DNA from: Acidobacteriota bacterium
GTDB lineage: Bacteria; Acidobacteriota; Terriglobia; Acidiferrales; UBA7541
NCBI GenBank assembly: GCA_003224075.1
Contig: QHYF01000052.1
Span: 1-13,935, forward strand
Reading direction: 5' to 3'
Length of the DNA: 13,935 nucleotides
Shown: positions 1-7,625 of the stretch, in pieces
Layout of the letters: each line of letters begins with the position of its first letter
Numbering within the stretch: the first letter of the stretch is position 1
The notes under the pieces: generated by a model
Database searches by the model: none
What the model was told of the DNA's origin: nothing
What the model saw: the letters and a program-made list of their open reading frames with translations, nothing else
Program-made: the position numbers and the translations under genes

Positions 1-1
1 A

Positions 2-247
2 TCGGACTGGAGGATGCAGCCACGCAGTTTGTCTGGAGAGGTCCGCGTGCCACGCTGGTTAGTCTGTTGTCACTCGTGTCTGGGGCGTTTTTTGCCCACA
101 TTGCTTGCGAATGGGTACATCTATTATCCGATCGCCATTGCGATCGGTGTTCAGCACATCGCTCGTACAATGGAGACAACCTCCACGGCGGTCCCACACG
201 ATTTGACTTCAAATCTGCAGACTTCTTCGATGGATTGGAGCGCATGA
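2..247 (+). CDS. Possible 3' end of an upstream membrane-protein gene (partial, perhaps frameshifted)
   Basis: The frame starting at base 2 is open until a TGA at 245-247. That TGA overlaps the ATG at 244 as ATGA, a usual sign of a coupled gene end. From about base 109 this frame encodes a membrane-like stretch (NGYIYYPIAIAIGVQHIART) and then a polar tail. Before that point the frame starting at base 1 looks more protein-like, with the hydrophobic run TLVSLLSLVSGAFFAHIA. Joined, the two would give a C-terminal hairpin of two membrane helices like that of O-antigen ligase or polymerase proteins. This suggests a +/-1 frameshift near base 105, either real or a sequencing error. The family guess is weak; the fragment could also be non-coding. 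Confidence 0.3.
   Translation, partial: SDWRMQPRSLSGEVRVPRWLVCCHSCLGRFLPTLLANGYIYYPIAIAIGVQHIARTMETTSTAVPHDLTSNLQTSSMDWSA
237..240 (+). promoter_or_regulatory. Ribosome binding site (GGAG) of the GT2 gene
   Basis: GGAG lies 9 bases before the ATG at 250 and only 3 bases before the ATG at 244. The spacing therefore favours 250 as the translation start, although the 244 ATG forms an ATGA overlap with the preceding open frame. Confidence 0.45.
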
Positions 248-249
248 AT

Positions 250-1419
250 ATGCCTGCCGCAGAAGTGATCTTTTGGATCTGCACGTGCGCCGTCGTTTAC
301 AATTATGCAGGCTACCCGCTGATGCTTTTTGTCTTGTCGGTACTCTCACAGGCAAAATCAGATTTGTTCTTTCTGATTCGCCGAGGCGGTCGCCGTTGTC
401 CACAGCCCGCCCACTACACCCCACGAGTTGCCGTTTTGATGTCGGTCCATAACGAGGAAGCCGTCATTCAAGCGAAGGTGAAAAACACTTTCGACACGGA
501 CTATTCACCGGACCACCTAGACCCCGAGCTTCTGAATGAAATGCAATCCAGCCAGCTTCGCGTCTTCCATTTTCATAACCGCCGGGGAAAATTGCCGGTC
601 CTCTGCTCTCTTGCAGAACAAACGTCGGCCGAAATCATCGTGATTACCGACGCAAATACGAAACTCGAACGCAGCTGTATTCGCAACCTTGTTCGTCACT
701 TCGCAGATCCGCGGGTCGGCGCGGTAAGCGGCGAGGAGAGCCGCGTGGCGGCTCCAGGCTCGGACCCAGCCGCGGAGTCTCTTTACTGGCGTTACGAATC
801 AGCCTTAAAACTTCTCGAAAATCGACTGAACTGTACGCTTGGAGGAAACGGCAGCGTCCTGGCCGTACGCCGCTCTCTCTTCCATCCAAAAAAGCACTCC
901 ATCATTGAAGACTTCCAAATCCCCCTTGAAATCCGATTTAAGGGTTACCGCGTCATTTATGATCCGGAGGCGGTTGCGATCGAGGAAATTGCTCCAACTC
1001 TTTCTGCCCAGTTTGCCCGCAGGGTTCGCATCGGCGCCGGCAATTACCAAACACTGTTTGCCAACCTTGAATGCCTCAATCCGCTAAAGGGCTTGCTGGC
1101 GTTCTGCTTCTTCTCGCATAGAGTCCTCCGATGGCTCGCTCCCTTGCTCCTTCTCGTTGGTTTTATCTGCAGTGTGGTGATGATCAAGCGGCTCGATTTT
1201 GCCATTCTGTTTATCGCACAGTGCGCATTCTATTTGAGCGCCTTCATCGGATATTGGCGCAAGAAGCAGGGGAAGCCGGCGCGGCTGCTCTCCGCACCCC
1301 TCCATTTTTGTTTGATGAATCTCGCCATGCTCCTCGGGTTCCTCAGATACCTGAGCGGGCAACAGAAGCTCACATGGAATTCTACGCCGCGCACAACGCG
1401 GCCTGAGACGGCTGGATGA
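250..1419 (+). CDS. Membrane glycosyltransferase, family 2, with a missing nucleotide-binding motif
   Basis: A 389-residue GT-A-type glycosyltransferase expected to move a sugar from a nucleotide sugar onto a lipid-linked glycan at the inner membrane. There is an N-terminal membrane segment (about residues 5-33), then the catalytic domain opening with VAVLMSVHNEE (60-70). ITDANT (132-137) is the metal-binding DxD-like site, GGNGSVLAVRR (198-208) is the acceptor region, and IIEDFQIPLEI (218-228) carries the ED motif. RRVRIGAGNYQ (257-267) is the usual arginine-rich motif. Two to three membrane helices follow (about 280-370). In relatives a strand ending in SDGSTD lies between the positions of residues 91 and 92. 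Here HLD runs straight into PELL, so about 12-13 residues with the first conserved Asp seem to be deleted in frame. The open frame continues upstream to the window edge, but that part does not look like this family. The start is chosen by Shine-Dalgarno spacing; 244 is possible. Confidence 0.85.
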   Translation: MPAAEVIFWICTCAVVYNYAGYPLMLFVLSVLSQAKSDLFFLIRRGGRRCPQPAHYTPRVAVLMSVHNEEAVIQAKVKNTFDTDYSPDHLDPELLNEMQSSQLRVFHFHNRRGKLPVLCSLAEQTSAEIIVITDANTKLERSCIRNLVRHFADPRVGAVSGEESRVAAPGSDPAAESLYWRYESALKLLENRLNCTLGGNGSVLAVRRSLFHPKKHSIIEDFQIPLEIRFKGYRVIYDPEAVAIEEIAPTLSAQFARRVRIGAGNYQTLFANLECLNPLKGLLAFCFFSHRVLRWLAPLLLLVGFICSVVMIKRLDFAILFIAQCAFYLSAFIGYWRKKQGKPARLLSAPLHFCLMNLAMLLGFLRYLSGQQKLTWNSTPRTTRPETAG

Positions 1420-1638
1420 CCACTAGGCGCATGGGAGCCAGCGTCAAACCAGCGGAGTCAGTCTATAGGGCAGCATATTCATCTTTCGAAAGAATTTGTT
1501 GCTCCAGCTAAGACCGGACCCGAGAGATTCGGTGAGTTTGCAGTCGACACGAGTAGCGCGTTGATTGCGTTTGAAACGAAGAGAAAAGCACGACCGCTTC
1601 CCCTCTAACCAAGAAACCGGCTCTAAAGCTCGCTAACC
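1420..1638 (+). other. Intergenic gap, possible promoter region
   Basis: This 219-base gap is the longest in the window and separates the GT2 gene from the sugar transferase gene. I see no credible small gene, RNA or T-tract terminator. A 12-base perfect palindrome (TCTTTCGAAAGA, 1482-1493) is present, but one of that length is expected by chance in a sequence this long. A promoter for the downstream genes could lie here; I found no clear -35/-10 pair or sigma-54 site. Confidence 0.3.
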
Positions 1639-3027
1639 ATGAGACGTCTTGTAAACTATTACCATTTCTATCTAAGAATTGTAGCCTACTGTTTACCCTC
1701 CTTCTCTTTTGGAGCTGCGGGATACGTTCGCTTCTTGTCAGGACACTCGAATACTGGAATCGACCCGTACGGCTACTTTAATCTACTGCTGTTCACCACT
1801 GTCGTCTGGGCAATCATTACCGAGTTCTACGGAGTCTCGAGCGTCCAGGAGCTTTTCCGTGAGCGCACGGGAATCAAAGCTGCCTTTCCGGCCTGTATGG
1901 CTACCTACGCCATGGTCCTCGGTATGCTCTTTTTCTTCCATCGGTACACGAACCTCTCCCGCGCCTTCCTTGCTCTTAGCGCAGTAATTTTGCTTTTAAT
2001 GACCCTGACGATGCGCGCTGCGTTTAGGATTCTCGTTCACAGCCATTCGGGGCTCAGAAAACCCAACCGCATCTTGGTCGTTGGGGCGGACCGATTTGCC
2101 CGCCGGGCGACACACAGGCTAATCCGCGGACCGCTCTCTTTCTGTCGAGTCATTGGCTATGTAAGCCTCCCTGGCCAAACAGTAGCTGTCGATGATGCGC
2201 CCGTTTATTCTTTCCAGCAAATAACAGAGCGGGTCAACCGGAGCGATGATGTAGATGAAATCCTACTCGCGCTTCCGCCCGTCCGATTCTCTGAGATCCC
2301 GGACATTATGAAGGCCGTCGAGCGTTTTTGCCTGCCCGTGCGTGCGGTTATCGATTTCGGTGATCACATGCTGGTTCGTGAGAGACTATTCCAGTTTGGC
2401 CGCTTGCAAATCCTCGACCTGACCGCGACTCCTGCCGACTCCATCCGCTATTCTTTACTGAAACGCGCTTTCGATTTCACATTTTCAACCATAGCCATTC
2501 TGTTTACCGCCCCACTCATGGCTGCCATTGCGGTTGCTGTCCGCCTCAGCTCTCCCGGCCCTGTTCTATTTGTTCAGGATCGCGTAGGGCTCAACGGCAG
2601 AATATTTCGTATGTACAAGTTTCGAACGATGCGCGTAAGCGACCCGTCCGAAAGCGATGCGCGCTGGACGACTGCACGTGACCCGCGTCGTACCACAATC
2701 GGAGTCTTTCTGCGCAGGACCAGCCTGGACGAGTTACCCCAGTTCTTCAACGTCTTTAGAGGCGATATGAGCGTCGTTGGGCCTCGGCCCGAGCGTCCAC
2801 GTTTTGTTGAGAAGTTCCTCAATGAAGTGGCTCGATACAACAGTCGCCATCGATTGAAGGTAGGCATCACTGGCTGGGCCCAGGTCAACGGATGGCGCGG
2901 CGACACATCCATCCGAAAGCGTGTCGAACACGACTTGTACTATCTTCAAAACTGGAGTTTTGCCTTCGATTTGCGGATCATCTTCCTTACTCTCTTTCCG
3001 AAATACAGAAATAGGAATGCATACTAG
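1639..3027 (+). CDS. Undecaprenyl-phosphate sugar phosphotransferase (WcaJ/EpsE type)
   Basis: A 462-residue polyprenyl-phosphate sugar-1-phosphate transferase that starts the lipid-linked repeat unit in the inner membrane. Membrane helices lie at about residues 10-33, 45-65, 83-101 and 107-125. They are followed by the nucleotide-binding-like domain of this family (about 142-240, starting NRILVVGADRFARR). The C-terminal Bac_transf domain begins with KRAFDF (275-280) and one membrane stretch (281-302). It then has PGPVLFVQDRVG (306-317), YKFRTM (326-331), LDELPQFFNVFRGDMSVVGP (363-382) with the catalytic Asp-Glu pair, and GITGWAQVNGWRGDT (409-423). All signature motifs are intact and the length is usual. 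The family suggests hexose-1-phosphate transfer (glucose or galactose), but the sugar cannot be read from sequence. No strong Shine-Dalgarno precedes the ATG; the start is chosen because the first helix begins just after it. Confidence 0.93.
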   Translation: MRRLVNYYHFYLRIVAYCLPSFSFGAAGYVRFLSGHSNTGIDPYGYFNLLLFTTVVWAIITEFYGVSSVQELFRERTGIKAAFPACMATYAMVLGMLFFFHRYTNLSRAFLALSAVILLLMTLTMRAAFRILVHSHSGLRKPNRILVVGADRFARRATHRLIRGPLSFCRVIGYVSLPGQTVAVDDAPVYSFQQITERVNRSDDVDEILLALPPVRFSEIPDIMKAVERFCLPVRAVIDFGDHMLVRERLFQFGRLQILDLTATPADSIRYSLLKRAFDFTFSTIAILFTAPLMAAIAVAVRLSSPGPVLFVQDRVGLNGRIFRMYKFRTMRVSDPSESDARWTTARDPRRTTIGVFLRRTSLDELPQFFNVFRGDMSVVGPRPERPRFVEKFLNEVARYNSRHRLKVGITGWAQVNGWRGDTSIRKRVEHDLYYLQNWSFAFDLRIIFLTLFPKYRNRNAY

Positions 3028-3103
3028 GAACCCGTCGAACTCAAAACGCTCTTCTTTCCGCAGGTATGGACTTTCCTCACTCCCGGGTTACGGCGTGACC
3101 GAA

Positions 3104-4846
3104 ATGAACTCTCTTCGCATCTTGATTCTCTCCAACGCCCGGCCATCACGCAGCTGGAGATTTGCAAACCGGCTCGTGCATGAGATTCCCGGCGCGGAAA
3201 TCTGTGGCATAGTCCAGCGGCCCATTCAAGAGCTTCCTCGAGTGCAGCAACTGGTCTGGGCAGGCGGGGCACGAGGGAATCCTGCCTTACCTGGTCGGCG
3301 GTCGAAACTCCGCCTTTGGCTCTCTTCTATTGCGGAAATCCTGGCGCAATGCTTCCTCTGGTTCGTACACGGTTGCCCCCGCCATCTGAGCAATCCGAAA
3401 GAATTCACCATCGAGAGGTTAGCTGGAGAATGTACTCAAGCGGGATGGCCTTTCTTCATTTCACCCAACGGCAAAGATACGGAAGTTTTGAACTCCATCG
3501 GCCATACCGATCTCGATCTGATCATATTGATCGGAGAGTTTCCTTCGATCCCGAGGCTACCGGCAAGCCCACTGAGCGGTTTGATCCGCGCCGGCTCTGG
3601 TAAGAATAAGAGTGAATCCAGGCTGACCAACAATGGCGCCCTGATCTGCGTCCAACACTTCACGAAAGATTCGGAAAGCCCGCACACTATTGCTTCACTG
3701 ACCCTCCCCTGGCAGCCTTACGATGGATCGTTAGGATTTGCCCTAAAGACTGATTTGATAGCAGACGATTTGCTGTTGCAAACAGCAGCGAGCCTGTCAG
3801 CTGGAAGCGCTACAAGCGCATCCAAACAAGTGACTCAGTGGGTCGACCGAGTTCTCTCCCCATGCCTCACGCAATTGGACCAGACCGTCTCCCATGGCGT
3901 GCAAAGTTGGCCTAACCGCAAGCGCTGCCGTTCCACATGGAAACTCTGCCTGGATACGCTCCTTCTTTGCTCTCCGTGGATTGTCGGGCGGAACTGGTTC
4001 CGCCGCTGGCGGAGGCAATATCCGGTGCTCATTCTGGCCCATCACCTGGTATCGGATCGCCCGCACACGATGGGAGTACCTACCGAAGCTTTTTTGCGCC
4101 AAGTCCTCTTCCTGCGAACACATTATCGCATCGTGAATCTTTCCGAAGCTGTCGAACTCTTGCGTTCGGGCGAAGTACGAGTTCCCACCGTCGTACTTAC
4201 CTTCGATGACGGTTATGCAGACAATTTCTTGAACCTGCGAGCAGTGGCTACTGAGATGGGAATCTCAGCCACTTTGTTCGTTACCACCCGCCCCGTGGAA
4301 ACTGGCCAGGAATTTGAGCATGACCTGGTGAATGGCACAAAGGGTTTCCTGCCCTTGACATGGGATCAAATCAGATACTGGAGCGTTCGGGGAATCGAGT
4401 TCGGCAGCCACACCCGTACGCACCTAGATTGCGGCGCCGTTGATCGGGCAAACCTGCAGTCGGAGATCGCTGGTTCCAAGAATGATCTGGAAATCCAGCT
4501 TGGAAAACCTGTGGAACTGTTCGCATTCCCCTATGGAAAGCGTGAAAACATGTCCCTGGAGGCGATGCACCTAGCGGCCTCCACCTACTACCACTATGTT
4601 TCTTCTTTCGGTGGAGAAGATTTCTCCTGGACAGAGAAACCCCAATGTCATCTATTCCGCAAAAAATTCTACACGAGCTTATGGGAACTGGAGCTGGAAT
4701 TGCAGTCCGTACTTGATTTCGTGGACGCTATGAAACTGAAGTTTCGCCTCGGCCAGGGAGAATCAACCGGCCTCCCTGTCAGAGTTTCCGCAACTTCTGC
4801 TTTGACCGCTTCCATAAGCGGATCATCCGCACCCAGAAACCGCTGA
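3104..4846 (+). CDS. Polysaccharide deacetylase fused to a degenerate formyltransferase-like domain
   Basis: About 580 residues in two parts. The C-terminal half (from about residue 307) is a NodB/CE4 deacetylase. VVLTFDDGYADN (363-374) carries the catalytic and metal Asp pair, FGSHTRTH (433-440) the two metal-binding His, and FAFPYG (473-478) the next motif. It probably removes N-acetyl groups from a glycan or its lipid-linked precursor. The N-terminal part starts SLRILILSNARPSRSWRFAN and contains DLDLIILIGEF (137-147) and GALICVQHF (178-186), which fit a formyltransferase (methionyl-tRNA formyltransferase-like) fold. The usual catalytic Asn-x-His appears as Cys-x-Gln, so this domain is probably inactive. 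No signal peptide is seen, which points to cytoplasmic action. A hydrophobic stretch near 283-293 is too short to call a helix. An upstream ATG at 3017 overlaps the preceding gene; 3104 is preferred because domain homology begins there. Confidence 0.85.
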   Translation: MNSLRILILSNARPSRSWRFANRLVHEIPGAEICGIVQRPIQELPRVQQLVWAGGARGNPALPGRRSKLRLWLSSIAEILAQCFLWFVHGCPRHLSNPKEFTIERLAGECTQAGWPFFISPNGKDTEVLNSIGHTDLDLIILIGEFPSIPRLPASPLSGLIRAGSGKNKSESRLTNNGALICVQHFTKDSESPHTIASLTLPWQPYDGSLGFALKTDLIADDLLLQTAASLSAGSATSASKQVTQWVDRVLSPCLTQLDQTVSHGVQSWPNRKRCRSTWKLCLDTLLLCSPWIVGRNWFRRWRRQYPVLILAHHLVSDRPHTMGVPTEAFLRQVLFLRTHYRIVNLSEAVELLRSGEVRVPTVVLTFDDGYADNFLNLRAVATEMGISATLFVTTRPVETGQEFEHDLVNGTKGFLPLTWDQIRYWSVRGIEFGSHTRTHLDCGAVDRANLQSEIAGSKNDLEIQLGKPVELFAFPYGKRENMSLEAMHLAASTYYHYVSSFGGEDFSWTEKPQCHLFRKKFYTSLWELELELQSVLDFVDAMKLKFRLGQGESTGLPVRVSATSALTASISGSSAPRNR

Positions 4847-5025
4847 CTGCCATGGATTCTCGTTCTCAGTGTCCATCTGTTGAGGAATCACGGGGTTCGT
4901 GCAGTCGAATTGATCGAGAGGGCCACAGCGATTTATGCTCTTCGAATTCAGCATAGCCATAAAGACCCCCCAGGCGCAGCAGTCTCTTGCCTCCAAACGC
5001 CAGGGAATCAACGGGCAACCTCTTT

Positions 5026-6240
5026 ATGGGAATTGAGTGGAGTCCAAGCTTGCCGGGACAGCTCGTAATTCCACGTCAGAATGTGATTTCCGTCGAGGAA
5101 ACTATCCCCAAGCCCTTGCTGACGGTTGAAGGACACCGCGGTGGCGTTGAAGTCGTGGAGTCTATTGCCGGTGAGTGGCGTCAGCTTTGTGCGGAGGCAC
5201 ACAACGACCAGCCGTTCTTTCGCCCGGAGTGGGTCAGTACCTACCTCCGCGCCTTCGCACCTCGTAAGCCAACCCTTTTAGTTACGGCGCGGGTAGATGG
5301 GCGATTGAAGGCCGTCCTCCCGCTTGTGGAAGAGCAGGCCTGGTTCTGGGGGTTCCCGGTAAGAAAACTCCGTAGTGCTGCCAACGTGCATTGCCTGCGA
5401 TTCGATCTAATCCGGAGTGCTGGACCAGAAGGCCAACTGGCAACGCAAGCCATCTGGGAGTTTCTTAGGGATTCCGTCGCGTGGGACCTTTTCGAGATGC
5501 AACATGTGCTGGCCGGCGCGCCCCTGGAAGATTTGGTTTCGACCGCAAGTGTGAATGGTTTTCCGATTGCGCGGAGGGAATCCTGGCATTCACCGTATAT
5601 TCCGATCCTAGATGGGAATACGAACGGAGAATCGTCGCTCCAAGGGACAGACGCAAAATTCCGAGCCAATCTGTGTCGAAGGTGGCGCAACCTTTCCGCA
5701 CAGGGGACGCTGGCTTTGCAACGATTTGACAAAGCGGACCCGCAGATGCTTCAGCGGTTCTACGAATTGGAGCGGTCTGGGTGGAAGGGTCGTTCTAGAA
5801 GCGCGATCACCCTGGACGCGCACACGCAACAGTTCTATGATCAAATCGCCCGGGCCGCGGAGCAATTCAACTATCTTTCCGTTTACATACTTGAATCGAA
5901 CGGCCGCGATGTGGCCGCTCAGTTAGGTCTTAGTTACGGAAGCCGCTACTTTCTCCTCAAGACCGCTTATGACGAAGCGTACTCACAATACTCGCCCGGC
6001 CAACTGCTCGTGCGCGCGGTCTTGGCGGATTGCGTGAAGCGCGGATACACCGAATTTGATTTCTTGGGCGCTTTCGACAATTGGAAGAGGGATTGGACTT
6101 CGAAGGCTCGCGTCCAAAATGATTGGTGTGTCTTTAATAAAACTCGAAAGGGGCGCGCTCTCGATGTCTTGGTGTCGGCAATGAAGCATGCTCGGAATAC
6201 AATCTTCGATCGGCCATCGCATGTCCTCAATTCCATATAG
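5026..6240 (+). CDS. FemAB/CelD-type GNAT acyltransferase (Acetyltransf_6)
   Basis: A protein of about 404 residues of the GNAT family found in exopolysaccharide and cellulose loci (CelD/BcsL, FemAB-like). Recognisable parts are QPFFRPEWVSTYLRAF (62-77) near the N-terminus and a second GNAT half. The C-terminal signature has SPGQLLVRAVL (323-333), GYTEFDFLGAFDNWKRDW (340-357), typical of this family. No membrane segment is seen, so it should act in the cytoplasm. Members transfer acyl or aminoacyl groups to amines or hydroxyls. Beside an ACP and an acyl ligase, a likely donor is an acyl-ACP and a likely acceptor an amino sugar; this is inference. The open frame extends to a TTG at 4987. The ATG at 5026 is chosen, without a clear Shine-Dalgarno. 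The 179 bases before it hold no evident gene. Confidence 0.82.
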   Translation: MGIEWSPSLPGQLVIPRQNVISVEETIPKPLLTVEGHRGGVEVVESIAGEWRQLCAEAHNDQPFFRPEWVSTYLRAFAPRKPTLLVTARVDGRLKAVLPLVEEQAWFWGFPVRKLRSAANVHCLRFDLIRSAGPEGQLATQAIWEFLRDSVAWDLFEMQHVLAGAPLEDLVSTASVNGFPIARRESWHSPYIPILDGNTNGESSLQGTDAKFRANLCRRWRNLSAQGTLALQRFDKADPQMLQRFYELERSGWKGRSRSAITLDAHTQQFYDQIARAAEQFNYLSVYILESNGRDVAAQLGLSYGSRYFLLKTAYDEAYSQYSPGQLLVRAVLADCVKRGYTEFDFLGAFDNWKRDWTSKARVQNDWCVFNKTRKGRALDVLVSAMKHARNTIFDRPSHVLNSI

Positions 6241-6265
6241 GACTTCATCAATCGAACCGGCAAAG

Positions 6266-7456
6266 ATGGAAGACACTAGGAGTCTGGACAGCGCAGCGAA
6301 CACAGGTGTCCAGCTTCCTGAACGCAGGAACGAACTCTTTGCTACGGCCTATCCAGTTTTGTGTCCGAGCATGGTTTGGCCGAGGAGAAAACATCCAGAG
6401 TTGCCTTTTCCCTTCAACCATCCTTCCGCGCGGTACTTTTATTTCGCGCGGAATGCCCTCTATGCCCTGGCGCGCCACTGGAACCTGGCTGGAAAGGAAG
6501 TCCTCTTTCCTTCCTACTTTCATGGAGTTGAGCTTGAAGCTCTGCTTGCCGCTGGAGTTCACGTCCGCTTTTATCCGGTTCGACAGGGAATGCGCGTCAA
6601 TTTGGACGAGGTGGTATCGCTCATCCGCGATCGCACTCGGGTGATCTACTTGATTCATTATCTGGGCTTCCCAGGACCGGTCAGAGAACTCTCTGAACTG
6701 TGCCGTCATCGCAATCTTTTGTTGATCGAAGATTGCGCCCTGGCGCTCTTGTCCCGCCATGAGGAGAGGCTATTGGGCTCTTGGGGAGATGCCGCCATTT
6801 ATTGTTTGTATAAATCCCTCCCTGTCCCGAATGGAGGGGCTCTTGTCCTGCGACGTGGAGGGCTTTCTGCATTTCGGCAGCACGCTCCACCGCCATGGAG
6901 AAACTCGTTCTCCTCTGCCGCGCGTTCCCTGGACAGCTATTTGTCAAACCACAGAAAGAACTGGCAGCGGAAGCTCCTTAAAATGATGCGCAACGCGGCC
7001 AAGAAGACGGGCCGAAGTGTGGATGCCAATTCCGCCCAGGCGGGCACCAATCATTTCAATCCGCTGCATGCAGAGGTTGGAATGAGCCGACTGTCTCACT
7101 GGGTGCTTGCATCGCAGAATTTTTCAGCTATTGTCGAAAAACGTAGAAAGAACTTTTCGTATATGCTTGAGCGTCTGCGAGGTCTGGCGCCGCCCGTCTT
7201 TGAGGGGCTTCCACAGGGAGTGTGTCCGCTTTCGTATCCGCTTCTTGTCAAAGACAAGCCTGCAGTGGTCGAGAAATTCCTCGCACGCGGGGTCGAGGCG
7301 GTAAACATGTGGTTCCCGAATCATCCCGCGGGCCCGAAAGATCCTTTCCCTGAAACCTACGAGTTGCGCCGAACGGTGCTGGAGTTGCCTTGTCATCAGG
7401 ATCTCGCCCTGGCAGATCTCGACCGTGTCATCGCGGCGGCCAGGGAAATCTTGTGA
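6266..7456 (+). CDS. DegT/DnrJ/EryC1/StrS-type PLP enzyme
   Basis: About 396 residues, the normal size for this aminotransferase family, which makes amino sugars from nucleotide-keto sugars using glutamate and PLP. Seen in order: FARNALYALARHWNL (near 60-74), LFPSYFHGVELEALLAAG (80-97), VIYLIHYLGFPG (126-137), LIEDCALAL (153-161) with the Asp that contacts the PLP ring nitrogen, and GSWGDAAIYCLYKSLPVPNG (171-190). Lys183 in that last stretch is the expected Schiff-base lysine, so an active PLP enzyme is likely. The sequence around the lysine (LYKSLPVPNGG) is less like the sugar aminotransferases than like a group of this superfamily in polysaccharide loci whose substrate I do not know. The frame is open upstream to 6188, inside the previous gene. 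The ATG at 6266 lies 25 bases after the preceding stop; 6221 is an alternative overlapping start. Confidence 0.82.
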   Translation: MEDTRSLDSAANTGVQLPERRNELFATAYPVLCPSMVWPRRKHPELPFPFNHPSARYFYFARNALYALARHWNLAGKEVLFPSYFHGVELEALLAAGVHVRFYPVRQGMRVNLDEVVSLIRDRTRVIYLIHYLGFPGPVRELSELCRHRNLLLIEDCALALLSRHEERLLGSWGDAAIYCLYKSLPVPNGGALVLRRGGLSAFRQHAPPPWRNSFSSAARSLDSYLSNHRKNWQRKLLKMMRNAAKKTGRSVDANSAQAGTNHFNPLHAEVGMSRLSHWVLASQNFSAIVEKRRKNFSYMLERLRGLAPPVFEGLPQGVCPLSYPLLVKDKPAVVEKFLARGVEAVNMWFPNHPAGPKDPFPETYELRRTVLELPCHQDLALADLDRVIAAAREIL

Positions 7457-7625
7457 AATTTCCTCGAGCCGCTCGCCGTTTGCCCCTTTTTCGAGCCATT
7501 TGAGCCAGTATCGATCAGCGGCATGCGGGGGCATACCAAAGCCCAGTTGCTACAAGTCGCAAACAACTAAGACCTCGACACATCCACCGAGACGTAATAT
7601 TCGGTCATTTCGAATTGGCTGACTT

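Noticed and set aside
1482..1493. Perfect 12-base palindrome TCTTTCGAAAGA in the longest gap
   Set aside because: About three palindromes of this length are expected by chance in a window this size, and there is no second copy to suggest an operator.
4847..5025. Short open frame (4880-5068) in the gap before the GNAT gene
   Set aside because: Its product resembles nothing I know, has no good ribosome site and runs into the GNAT gene in another frame; probably chance.
7595..7600. TAATAT as a -10 box before the amidotransferase gene
   Set aside because: The position 17 bases upstream (ACCTCG) is nothing like a -35 box, and the match alone is common.
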